A stretch of 64,000 bases of DNA from Saussurea involucrata. Lineage: Eukaryota > Streptophyta > Magnoliopsida > Asterales > Asteraceae. The translations under genes and the position numbers were made by a program. Of the stretch, positions 10,899 to 21,962 are shown piece by piece. The notes beneath the pieces were generated by a model. That model was not told the DNA's origin. It saw only the letters and a program-made list of their open reading frames with translations, and made no database searches. The stretch is from contig CM066319.1 in the NCBI GenBank assembly GCA_033807775.1, positions 138,310,983 to 138,374,982 on the forward strand, read 5' to 3'. Each line of letters starts with the position of its first letter. The first letter of the stretch is position 1.

Positions 10899-13800
10899 AT
10901 GATTGTCTTGCAGAAGCAGTATGTGCCAATATGGTATCTAGACTCCGGATGCTCGAGGCACATGACTGGCAACAGAAGTCTTCTATCCACGTACCAAGAA
11001 AAACAAGATGGTGGATCAGTAACTTTTGGAGACAACAAAAAGGGGCATATTAAAGGCTATGGAGTCATAAAGAAAGAGAATATCACCGTATACAAAGTTG
11101 CATATGTGGATGGCCTAAAACACAACCTACTCAGTGTAAGCCAACTTTGTGACACAGGATTCGATGTACTGTTCAAAAGAACATTCTGCTCTCTACTAAG
11201 TGAAGACACCGGAATTGAACTTCTGCGAGCCAAAAGAAAAGGTGATCTGTATCTAATGAACTTCAATGCCAAAAAGAAGGACAACATTTGTCTTGTTGCA
11301 AGCAAAAGTGAAGAAGCCTGGCTATGGCACAACAGGTTCTGTCACTTAAACTTTCATACTCTAGATAAACTGGTAAAACTTGAACTGGTCAAAGGTTTAC
11401 CAAATGTTAAATTTAATAAGGATCATTTATGCTCTGCCTGTGAAATGGGAAAACTCAAAAGAGCTTCCCACAGAGGCAAAACTGATGTGTCTTGTCCTAG
11501 GCCTCTGTACATGCTTCACGTTGACCTCTGCGCTCCAATCGCTATACAGAGCCTAGGTGGCAAGAAATATATACTTGTCTTAATTGATGAGTTGAATTTA
11601 TCAGAAAGAAATCAGATGTTCCATGCATCCTGATTAATCTAATGAAAAGAATCCAAGTTCTTTATGAATGCAGAATTCTGAAGTTACGAAGTGACAATGT
11701 CACAAAATTTAAAAACTCTGTCATTGAAACCTATCTCACAGAAGAAGCAATATCCCAGAACTTCTCTGTCGCTCGCACCCCACAACAGAATGGCGTGGTC
11801 GAACGAAAGAACCGCACGCTAGTGGAGGCTGCAAGAACCATGCTTTCTACATGTGGATTACCAATGACCTTTTGGGCAGAAGCAATTTCAACTGCTTGCT
11901 ATACCCAAAATCGTTCAACAATCGTGAAAAGACACATCAAAACTCCTTATGAATTGATCAACAAACGGCGACCAAACATCAAGTTTCTCCATGTGTTTGG
12001 ATGCAAATGCTTTGTCTTAAACGACAGAGACTCAAGAGGAAAGTTTGAAGAAAAGGCTGACCAAGGCAAGTTCATCGGGTACTCTGCCGCTTCCAAAGCC
12101 TACAGAGTCTACCTTCTGAAGTCGCGCACGATAGTAGAAAGCATCAATGTGTCCTTTGATGACTCATTCCAAAAGACTTCTGAACAACTCAGTTCAGAAC
12201 TCGGGCTAAACAAGGAACCCTCTGGCATCTCAAAAACAAATAAAGATTTGGATCTTCTATTTCAAGAGATATTCAACGACGATGTCGATTCCTCTGCTAG
12301 AACAAACAGCATCTCTGCAGAATCACCTTCTGTAAACGAAGTAAGTATCTCTCTGTCTGATCCATTTAATCCCTCATCCTCTTCTACAACTACTACATGT
12401 ACTGAAAATCTAACAAAAGATACGACAACAAAAGATTCTGCTTCAGAGGTTGTCCAAATACTAACAAATCCAACAGAGGAAGCAACACCAGAAGAAACAC
12501 CAGAGGGAAGTGAAGATGAAACCACAATACCTACAGAGAAGGAAATCCCAACTTTAATACCCATTCCTACAGAAGCTGAACTAAATACAGAAGCTGAACC
12601 ATCAACCACTTCAACTACAGAAGTTCAACTTGATGACTCAAATGATCATCTTCCACGAACAACTCAATGGACAAAAAGCCATCCTCAAACGCAAATCATC
12701 GGTAATCCCACTGATAAGGTAAAAACAAGATCAGCTTTTGCAAATTTTTGTTTCTTTACCAATTTTATTAGTGTGATCGAACCGAAAATGATTTCTGAGG
12801 CCCTGGACGACCCAAACTGGGTGGATGCTATGCAAGAAGAGCTTCTGCAGTTTGAGCGAAACAAAGTCTGGACTCTAGTACCTCTGCCACGAGGGAAACA
12901 TGCCATAGGGACTAAATGGGTCTTCAGAAACAAAAAGGATGAAGATGGAGTGATCATTCGAAATAAAGCAAGACTGGTGGCCAAAGGATATCGCCAAGAA
13001 GAGGGCATCGATTACGATGAAACTTTTGCCCCTGTTGCACGGCTCGAAGCAATAAGAATTTTCTTAGCCTTCGCAGCCCACAGAGTTTTTAAAGTATATC
13101 AAATGGATGTAAAATCTGCCTTTCTCACTGGTGAAATTCAAGAAGAAGTATACGTCCAACAACCACCAGGATTTGAAAGCTCAAAGTACCCAAGGTATGT
13201 CTATTACCTCGACAAGGCTCTATATGGACTGAAACAGGCTCCAAGAGCATGGTACGAAAGACTTTCCACTTTTCTTCTCAATAACGACTACAAAAGAGGT
13301 ACCACTGATACAACTCTGTTCTTTAAAGGAGAAGGAAATGAGCTTAATCTTGTACAAATATATGTAGATGATATTATTTTTGGGCCTACAAATGCACAAA
13401 AATGTACAGATTTTGAAAAACTCATGTAGAGTGAGTTTGAAATGAGTATGATGGGAGAATTAGCCTTTTTCCTCGGACTTCAAGTCAAACAAACATCAGA
13501 AGGAATTTTCATAAACCAATCAAAATATGTCTCTGACATACTTGAAAAATATAGCCTCTCTGATGCCTCTGTCATGAAAACCCCAATGGCCACTGGAAAT
13601 AAACTTTTTTCAGATCCAAATGGCATCTCTGTCGAGTGCACGCTTTACAGAGGAATGATTGGGTCTTTATTATACTTAACGGCCAGTAGACCTGACATAA
13701 TGCAAGCCACATGTCTCTGTGCAAGATATCAAGCTAATCCTAAAAAGTCACATTATATTGCTGTAAAGAGAATCTTTAGATACCTCAGAGGGACCAAAAA

Positions 13801-14305
13801 TCTTGGCCTCTGGTATCCACAGAACTCTGATTTTGGACTAAAGGCATACACAGATTCAGATTATGGAGGATGTAAACTCGACAGAAAGAGTACCTCTGGG
13901 AGTTGTCAATTCCTAGGTGGGAAATTAGTAAGCTGGACTTCAAAGAAACATAATTGTGTCTCAACATCTACGGCAGAAGCTGAATACGTTGCTGCTGCTA
14001 GCTGTTGCTCTCAAGTTCTGTGGATGAAAACTCAACTGAAAGACTTTGGTCACATCATCTGCAAAATCCCCATCTTCTGTGATTCCAAAAGTGCAATTGC
14101 CATCTCTGCAAATCCAGTACAACATTGAAAGACAAAGCACATAGATATCAGGTATCACTTTCTGAAGTATCATGTTGAAAACCAAACCATCGAGATGCAT
14201 TTTGTTCCAACAGAATTTCAGCTTGCTGATTTATTCACCAAAGCACTTGATGAGAAAAGATCCTTTTACTTGGTGGGTAAATTAGGAATGATAAATATGG
14301 ATTAA
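10899..14305 (+). pseudogene. Sirevirus A pol: protease, integrase, RT, RNase H
   Basis: The frame starts at ATG 10899, in a different frame from gag. The aspartic protease core WYLDSGCSRHMTG is at about 10932-10970. The integrase zinc region (LWHNRFCHLNF ... CSACEMGK) is at 11320-11460. The catalytic core has its first Asp in HVDL near 11520, the second in LRSDN near 11672 and Glu in VERKNRTLVEA near 11800. A roughly 19-bp deletion after 11590 removes the segment normally reading YSRYTW and shifts frame. RT motif YVDDIIFGP is at about 13363-13389, then an in-frame TAG at 13427. RNase H follows (TDSDYGGCKLDRKSTSG at about 13850; TAEAEYVAAASCCSQ near 13975), with a TGA at 14126. The frame ends at TAA 14303-14305. 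Not functional as it stands. Confidence 0.92.
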
Positions 14306-15153
14306 CCTCTGTAAATATCCTAATCTTTATGTTCTAAAGTATGTATATTTTTTTTGTTTTTTTTTGTTTTTGTAAATTATTTTTTTAAAAATTATTTTTT
14401 ATGTAAATTCTAAAATCTCAAATCTGAACGCAACAGAGATTCTGTAAGTCTCCTCAGAACCTCTGACGATCCTTACAGAACCTCTGATACACGACCTATG
14501 TTATATACATTTACTTCTGATTATTTGAACCAAGCAGAGGTTAAGGGGGAGCAGAGGAGAACAAACTTGATCTACAGAGGTTGATTAGATCAAGGGGGAG
14601 CAAAAGGAGACCTTGCTTAATCTACAGAGATTTATAAGTCAAGGGGGAGCAGAGGAAGAGATGACAACAACAGAAGAAAAGAACATTGCCGGACAAAGAA
14701 GAACAAAAAGGTTAGCATCTGGAACAAATTCTTTTTGAAAATAATTTTCTAGGACACAAATTTCTAAATATGTTCTAGAAACATTATTAAACTCATTCCT
14801 AATAAAATCTGATCAAAAAGAATATCAAGTTTTCCATTATTAGAAATTTAAGGTCACAAAGCCTCTGCTGAGTCCAACAGAGGTTCTGCAGGCAGAAGCT
14901 CTGATCTTAAATCAATAATTCTTGGAAACTCTGTAAATCATCGCATACAAACACTGCAAAAGAAGTCATCGGCTACAGAGTTCTCTCCACAAGAAAGAAC
15001 TGCTGTAGACCAACACATGTTTTAAAAGACTTTTTGTTGCACAAAACATTTTTCAAAAAACAATTTTCTAGGACACCAGCTTTCAAACAGGTCCTAAAAA
15101 CATTGTTAAAAACAATCAAAAACTTGGATGATTAAAAATGTTTATAAATTATT
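14306..15153 (+). other. Spacer with purine-tract repeats and family words
   Basis: Non-coding. Three CAAGGGGGAGCA-like purine tracts begin near 14543, 14592 and 14641, 49 bp apart, inside longer similar units that also carry CTACAGAG. Words CCTCTGT/ACAGAGG/CCTCTGA are dense from 14420 to 14600 and from 14860 to 15000. In related elements B-D this position holds a TATA box for the accessory ORF; I could not find one here, and the N-terminus of that ORF is also missing, so a deletion is likely. The sequence just before 15154 ends TTATTAACAG, which resembles a splice acceptor. Confidence 0.7.
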
Positions 15154-18100
15154 AACAGATCCTGACCATCATGTATGGGATCTATTATGATCTTCCACTC
15201 GATTATGCCACCATCGTGATGCAGGAGATGATAAATACGATCGACAGAAAGATTGCAACCCAGAAAGCTAAACAACATACACCAGGATATCTGCCACCTC
15301 TGCAATACCAAAGGATAATGGGAGTTTTACTCGAGCCTCTGCTTCTTCTGCAGAAATGGCCAATGGAAGGGCCAACAGTAAAACTCTATCCCATGAACAA
15401 AAACGTTCCTACAGAGCATGAAGACAACTACCCCCACTGCAGACCTCTGTCGAAGAACCTTTTGTCATATGCAACAGATGAAGATAGGAAATTAGACTAT
15501 ATACGCGTCCACAGGACTCCAGAACCAAGTCCTGTGACACCCCCGCGTCTAGGAGCCCCCTTAGGTGTAGATGTAGTAGAGAGGATGACAGAAGAAGAAT
15601 GGGCTAGAGCTTTAGAGAAACATTATTCAGTACAAGACCGTTTCAAAGCCCAAAGAGAGAGCATTTACCCCTCTTCTCCCAAAAGAAAAACCTCTGCAGC
15701 AACACCGAAAAAGAAGAGCAAGAAAAGGAAAACCACATAGGAAACTACAACCTCTGCAGCTCAACACTCTTCTCCACCACAAGCTGCAGAAACAAGATCT
15801 TTTGCACCTCTCTCCCCTCCAAAACAAAAGAAAAGGAAAACCAAATCCACAGAAGAGGGAGCTCCTAAGCCAAAGAAGAGAAAGTCAAAGAAGAAGAAAC
15901 CAAGATCACCTCTGCAGGTCATAACAGAGGAAGTCGAACAAGAAGAGGAATATCAGACTATGCCTCTGCAAACTCCCTCCCCAATAATCTATGCAGATCA
16001 ACAGGGAGATTTTAATACCTTCCTCAACAATCCCGACATTGCTTACTCCTTGGATCCATCAGGATGGGTCGCAGAACCATTGGATCAGTCTACAGAGGCT
16101 CTGCGAACAACAGAAGTCATTTCTGCAGCTCAAGGTACTCAACCTATGCACCCTCACGTTCGACAACTCATAGGATCTCATTCCCTATATGATTCCTTAA
16201 GAGCAGAAGCAGAAGTGACTATAGAGGAAACTGAAGAAGAAGAGGTAAACATAGAAATTGCAAGAGAGGAAGAGGTTAGGGTAGAAACCACAGAGGGTTC
16301 TACAGCAAAAGATGCCGCAAAAGTAGAAGGCACACATCCCCAACCCCTCCCAGTGCAACCCACATTTCTGATACCGCCGGTCTAGCGGCAGAAGGTATCA
16401 TTGAAAAAGAGCAGCACAGCTCAATCCCAACCCCACCCAGCCAGCCAGAGGTTACTCTTTCAACCTCTGTGCCTAATATAACCGGGGAAACCATTCCTGG
16501 GGAGTTCTCTCGAAAGGACTCACCCATAGTTCATGATTTATTGCCCCAAATCACACCTGACATCCTAGCAGATGAATTCGTTTCCTCTGCCACGCACACA
16601 ACGATAGGGCCAAACCTCCTTTCAGAGGGGAGTAGATAGCACAATGACGAAGAGACTCTAGACAAGTCTCCAAGTCAACAGAAGGACATTCCAATACCCA
16701 CCTCTGGAGTGGATTTGGACTCTGACCTTCACAGAACTTCTGTAGAGGTTGAAACTCAAGTTTCTCCTCGAGGATCAGAAGGAAATCCTTCCACCCTCAA
16801 CGTACAAACAGAGGTGAACGAAGGTGTCCAAGGAACAAGGACAAACTCTGGAGACGAATGTGTTCCTCCAGAGGTTACCACGAGTTCACACGTATCAAGG
16901 GGTAAGTTCCAAACCCTTGTCACCTCTGTGAACCAAACATTGAAAGAGTTGAAAAGCTCTTTCAAATCTTTTGCAGAAACAACATCGACAACCATCTCCA
17001 AACTGAATACCAAAATGGACAATCTGTCCACATAGGTACAAAATGCCATAGCAGAGATGAAGTCCACTGCAACAGACACTGCCACCTCTGCCGCAACTGA
17101 CCTTGAAAAAGCCGCAACATCTGCATTCAATGACTCTGTCAAGTTCTTCCTACAAAAATTCAAAGATCAATCTTCTACTTCTAAGGGCCTTACACCAGAA
17201 GACCTAAAGAAGGCCTTGGAAGAAGTTCAAGAGCAAACACTACAGAACACTCAAGCCATGAAGCCTTCTGACTACATGACAAGAGTGCAGCTCATAGAAC
17301 TTGGGCAAGGAATCCTTGATCAAATGACAGAGTTCATCAGAGCCTTCACAGCTGCCAATGCTAACTACGTCAGAGAATTTCAAGCTAGCGTCGACAAAAT
17401 GCGCTTCAACACAGAAGCAGAAGTTGAAACCCTGCTAGGCCTCTGTGATGACTTGTGCGCGAAAGTGATAGCTGCAGGGGCTGTTCCTCCAAAGAAGTCA
17501 AATACAACATGTAGGGAAGAGGGAACGGCAGAGATAAATCAGGATGACTCTGATGATGACCATCATGGTCCATCAGATCATCCTGAGGGGGAGAAACAAA
17601 GGGAAACAGCTGCAAGCAGTCCTCCAATATCAGCAGTACCAATTTCATCTGCACCCCCAACCCAAACCCAAACTCTGGAAACTCAACAGAGACCCACAGA
17701 GGAAACACCAGCTTCTGTGGAAACCACATCTGTCCTTGAAAAAGATGTCCCTGAAGTTCAAATCTTGACTTCTTCATCCTCAAAAGAACTTCCCCATTCT
17801 CCACCAAAATCACAACCCAAAACACACCCAAGAAGAAAATCCATTGCCCACAAACCAAAAAGCTCAAAACGTTCTGCTACTTATGTCCTAAAGAGAATGG
17901 AGTTCATATCTGCTTTCAGAGCTGCAAAACGTTTTGATATCCCTCCACAAACCACAACCGAGCTCACAAAAGAAACATCTACAGAACCCAAATCCCCAAT
18001 CAAACCAACAGAACCATCCCCACCAAAGTCCTCAGAAACTGAAAAGTCAAAAACTACAGAGGCAATCCCCATCATACCAACAGAGACCTCAACACCCAAA

Positions 18101-19218
18101 CCAACAGAAGAAATCCCACAGAGTCCAAAGCAGACAACAGGTTCTGAGCCTTCCCAAACCAAAGATAAAGGAATGGGTATAATGACAGAAGAACCAAAGA
18201 AGAAAAAGCCAATGCCTCAGACGACAGAGAAGTTGATGAAGAGCTCATTCGATGCCTTTGTCACTCCTAAACCTGAAGAAGACTGGGCATTCATTTCAGA
18301 TCCTCTGTCAGAAATTCTGATCCTTGATCCAAAAGCAAAAGCAACAGAGGGTAGGGTTGCAGAGATAAAACGAAAAATGGATGCTCTGCGAAAACCAATA
18401 CCACCACCAACTACACGACATGCAGAAATGGAAGAGGTGGTGTATAGGTATCTTTACAGACAACAATATCATAACAATCCTCCGCCACACATTGAAGATC
18501 CTCAACTCAGAGCTGACCTTGACAACACCTTCACCAGAACAAAGCCAAAAGCAAGGACAGAAGTCTTCTCAGAGTCCAAAATTGAAAAGGTAATTTACTG
18601 CAAATTCTCTCAAACGAGAACCTTTCCAAAGATCAGGTACAACATCTACAAAGTCAAAGGGAGAACAGGTCCGAAAATCAATTTTCAGATGCAGATATAA
18701 GGAACTTGAACCCCTACGATCTGCCAGATCTTCTACTTTGGATGAAAGAAAACTTCGACAACGATGCTAACAGAAGGGCTTATCAAGTATTCAGGAAAGC
18801 GATGAGAGAAAAGCTTCTGCTGTATAGCATGATAGAGTTTCAACTGGGAAGAGATCTTGGAGTCAGAAACCTGAGTCTGAGACCACCAGAGGATCACTGC
18901 CCACCTTCTGCAATACCCAACTCAATCATAACAACACCAAGGTACGGGTTAGTGTATAAGGATCCTGCTGGTCAAGTAAGACTTTTTGTGGAAATGGACT
19001 GTCAGAAGTATGCAACCAGTACTCTGAACAAGTTCAGATCAATCTTAGAAGAGAACAGAGGTACTGAGCTTATGGATCAAGAATCAGCAGAAAGAATGAT
19101 CAGAGAAATAGATGCTACAATTGGCTTAAGAGAACTCTGCATCAAATTCTATCACGAGCTCAGAGAAGTAGGATTCGAGAACAGAAGTTTCAATGACTTC
19201 AAAGATGCAAATGTCTAA
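15154..19218 (+). pseudogene. Sirevirus A accessory ('env-like') ORF, N-truncated and broken
   Basis: The frame begins ILTIMYGIYYDLPLDYATI, matching the middle of the conserved N-terminal domain of the accessory ORF in Sirevirus B (ILTIMYGLYFKRNFDYGSI). About the first 140 residues seen in B are absent. Then comes a basic stretch PKKKSKKRK (about 15706-15732) and another lysine-rich block near 15830-15900, a long Thr/Glu/Pro-rich variable region, a coiled-coil-like part (about 16900-17450) and a C-terminal domain that includes LNPYDLPDLLLWMKENF and LSLRPP, also related to B. I see no signal peptide or transmembrane helix. TAG stops lie at 15738, 16383, 16637 and 17033, several where CAG fits; frameshifts lie near 16385 and 18600-18700. 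The last frame ends at TAA 19216-19218. Function unknown. Confidence 0.75.
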
Positions 19219-19345
19219 ATCTCTTTTACATATCTCTATAATAGTAAAAAAGAAATGAAATGAATCTTTTGAGGTATTGTTTAACCTCTGTCTACTTTAC
19301 TTAGCCTAAATTATGCATAAAGTCAAATTTTCATTTTTTAATACT
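19219..19345 (+). other. 3' untranslated stretch before the PPT
   Basis: AT-rich non-coding sequence between the accessory ORF and the 3' LTR, with one AACCTCTGTC word at 19284. Confidence 0.5.
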
Positions 19346-19356
19346 TAGGGGGAGAT
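19346..19356 (+). other. Polypurine tract of Sirevirus A
   Basis: The run AGGGGGAGA next to the 3' LTR is the expected primer for plus-strand DNA synthesis. Confidence 0.8.
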
Positions 19357-20133
19357 TGTTAGCTCCAAATATTCATAATATTAGAAGTTTTAAAAAATAG
19401 GCCAAGTATGAAAGAGTTCCACAGAAGCTCTGCGATGTTCCACAGAAGCTCTGCCAAAGCAAACAAGATCATTCAAGGAACACCAAGTCCCAAGAAGAAT
19501 CTACAGAAGACTACTCACAATAGACCAAAGAAGGATCTACAGAAGAATGCTCACCAAGGACCGAGCCACAGAACCTCTGTCACCCTTAACAGAGCCTTTG
19601 CGGTTCAGATTGAAGACTTGGAAGATTTTTATAATATCTTGCCACTGTTGCAGAAATATCTTACCACTGTTACAGAAATATCTTGCTACTGTTCCAGGGT
19701 CCGACAACAAACACGTGTCAAACTCTGATAGGAATCCTTGCAAGTTGATATTAGCGCATTTAATGCATGCAGATTTCCAACTGTTCATGCCATCCCTTCT
19801 TTCCTGTAGCAATAGTCCTTTTGTCTAGAATAGTTCTTTTATAGTTGTATAAAAGGAAGACTCATGTTGAGTTCTTCCTTACCAGCCAACATCAGACAAC
19901 AACTAACACACAAAAACACTAGCACACAATTATCGTCAAATCTGTTCTTAGTGTTCTTCCTCAAATACAGTAAACTTTGAAATATTCATCTACTCTTCAT
20001 ATACTGTTTATTTGGTATTTTGTGCTGTTTCCATAAAAACATATATGTTAGTTCTTCAAATACGCTTCCGCAACACATCTTATTTGAACTAATAGATAAG
20101 ATAATCTTTATTAATCAAATACGGGAACCAACA
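19357..20133 (+). repeat. 3' LTR of Sirevirus A (777 bp)
   Basis: TGTTAG...CCAACA, matching the 5' LTR apart from about 20-25 substitutions and a 28-bp deletion. The deletion lies between two GGTCCG hexamers present in the 5' LTR, of which one remains here. G-box-like ACACGTGT at 19711-19718. Confidence 0.93.
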
Positions 20134-20138
20134 CTAAC
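20134..20138. other. Target-site duplication, right of Sirevirus A
   Basis: CTAAC, identical to 6140-6144. Confidence 0.9.
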
Positions 20139-21164
20139 ATAATATGAATGTGATAAATATTTATATATATATATATCATATATTTAGACTATAATATTCA
20201 TTTGTATGTAACATAAGCATGCTTAGAAAATATATCATGATTAATTTAATGACATTCATCGACAAAATTATGTTTATAAAGAGATCTAGAAAAGTTAAAC
20301 ACACAATAGTTGTTCACTTATTTATTTGATTACAGCACATATATTTTTTATATTTCATTATATGATAATGATTTTCTCATAGATGTGTTATAATAATCAT
20401 CACTAAGATGAGTTAGTTGATCATAGGAGATATATATGTTCTTTAGTTTTAAATTTTATTTTATGTAAATGTTTATTTAAACGTCTATCTTGATTGTGAG
20501 TTATTACTCATAAATTTCAACTTTATAATTAATGTTTGGAAGTTACACTTCCAAACCCCCTTATATTTGATATTTTATCAAAAGATCCATAAATACTATT
20601 AAGATCTTAAAGATTTGAATTTGACTTTAAGTCAAAACTAATCTTTATTTGTCTAATAACAAATCTCTTAAAATACTATCACATGTCAAACTCATATTCA
20701 TTTTTGGCCTCTTGCCAAAAGTTCTATAATTAACAATGTTATATTCAAATTAATTAAATCGCAAGAATCGATTTGGATTTTGTCAAACGGGTGTAAATAA
20801 TCTTAATGTTTGTAGGGACTTAAGAAATCCATGTGATTCTCTACTACCTGGAAATCCAATAGATGAGTGATTTCTTTTCGAAAATTGAAATATTGACGAA
20901 GTATTATCAACAAGATGTAAGCATACAAAAAAATACAATATTGTTATGATAATGAAATTTCATACATAAAATAATAACTATAGCCATAATCCAATGTTTT
21001 ATCAAATAGAAAATTATATATTATTCCTTATATACGTAAATGGTTGAAACAACTCATTCTGAAATCAACGTCGTAAACTCAAAAGAACTTGAGTACCATA
21101 AATGAGTATGCAAATCTCCTTTGAAAAGGTACAAGAAAATACCTAAAACCCATCAATGCCCCAA
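20139..21164. other. AT-rich intergenic DNA
   Basis: No coding frame or repeat end recognised. A short TA microsatellite lies at about 20160-20180. The right end (GAAAAGGTACAAGAAAATACCT, spanning about 21124) resembles DNA just right of Sirevirus B (about 29437), which may be a local host repeat. Confidence 0.5.
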
Positions 21165-21811
21165 TGTTGGTTCCCAGATTCACCTTGTCTCATAAACAAA
21201 CAAACACATCAGATATAGCAGAAGCATTTTTAGTGTTGTTTGAGGATGAGTGATTGTTTAACAAAGAACAACATAGAGAATAATATACTAGAACAGTTAA
21301 ACAAGATAATAATCATAAACAAAACTGCTCGTATATTATAAATGAAGAACACCAAGAACACCGAAGTGTGTGTGTAATCTTCTGAATTCTCTCAGGCTAT
21401 AATTCGTACAAGATAGTGGAATAGAATTACAGTGCAGCGTGTTCTTACAATTTCTTACAATTGTGTGCTCCACTACTCTCTAATTATAGCCTGATAAAGT
21501 AATAAACAATGTACTATCTAACCCTGGAGTGACACGTGTAAAGTGTGTAGTTGTCCTTTAGGGCTGACGTGGAAAGTGCAAACACTGCTCTAACACTTGT
21601 GAGAACTATACGAGTCTTGGGCTTCTACATAGGTCTTGGTCATCAGAGGTCATTTGACAGAGCTCTGATGATCTTCTGAAGTCTTGATCTCTGGCAGTAG
21701 GTCTCTGACGGTCTTCTGATGGTCCTCTACAAAGTCTTTTGTGGTATCTTTGATGTCTTCAGACTTGGAGTATTTTCAATACTTTTACAATTGAAATACT
21801 TGAGGCTAACA
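21165..21811 (-). repeat. 3' LTR of Sirevirus B (647 bp)
   Basis: On the minus strand it starts TGTTAGCCTCAAG and ends GGGAACCAACA. U3 carries CTCTGATG/TCAGAGG words at 21640-21725 and GACACGTGTA at 21531-21540. Its TATA position is mutated (CTAATTATA on plus) relative to the other LTR. Confidence 0.92.
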
Positions 21812-21831
21812 ATCCCCCCCCCCCCCCAAGT
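21812..21831 (-). other. Polypurine tract of Sirevirus B, 14-G run
   Basis: On the plus strand 14 consecutive C (21814-21827) abut the 3' LTR, so the element's PPT is an unbroken G run. Its length may be uncertain from sequencing. Confidence 0.7.
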
Positions 21832-21962
21832 ATTGAAAATACAAATTGAGATAATCTACAAAGATAAACTATTGAAGACAAATAGGAGAAAGTCATCCTC
21901 TGTAAAAGCATTTACTTCTTTTAGGGATAAGAGTACATTGCATTACAAAAAAGTAAGTAAAT

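Larger units (their letters stand above)
7243..10902 (+). pseudogene. Sirevirus A gag, broken
   Basis: The ATG at 7243 opens a short N-terminus. A one-base insertion near 7318 shifts to the main frame, which carries the copia capsid-like UBN2 region (about 7307-7960). Two CCHC zinc knuckles follow: CYKCGKPGHYANEC at 8363-8404 and CYNCGKPGHFANEC at 8474-8515. Between capsid and knuckles is an Arg/Asp-rich stretch with repeated DRQRSDD. The C-terminal half is a long charged, coiled-coil-like extension typical of Sirevirus Gag. In-frame TAG stops at 7832 and 8429 both sit where CAG is expected, and there is a frameshift near 8850. A 417-bp insertion plus duplication at 9445-9861 preserves frame length but adds a stop. 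The frame ends with the conserved IWVP motif and a TGA overlapping the pol ATG (ATGA at 10899). Confidence 0.85.
6145..20133 (+). mobile_element. Sirevirus A: complete but dead Ty1/copia element of 14 kb
   Basis: A full-length copia element bounded by LTRs (6145-6949, 19357-20133) and a perfect 5-bp TSD (CTAAC). The order is LTR, PBS, gag with two CCHC knuckles, protease, integrase, RT, RNase H, a spacer with purine-tract repeats, an accessory ORF, PPT and LTR. Gene order, the accessory ORF after pol and the multiple purine tracts place it in the Sirevirus genus of Pseudoviridae. By eye the LTRs differ at about 20-25 sites plus one 28-bp deletion. All three reading frames are broken, mostly by TAG where CAG is expected. 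At about 14 kb it exceeds the usual 9-12 kb of the group, and it carries a captured gypsy segment in gag. Confidence 0.92.

Noticed and set aside
12262..12609. Minus-strand 115-codon Ser/Val-rich frame
   Set aside because: Antisense shadow of the Thr/Glu-rich integrase-RT spacer of Sirevirus A pol.
17406..18162. Minus-strand frames of 153 and 93 codons under the accessory ORF of A
   Set aside because: Shadows of the Pro/Thr/Lys-rich sense frame. No promoter, and no similarity to known proteins.
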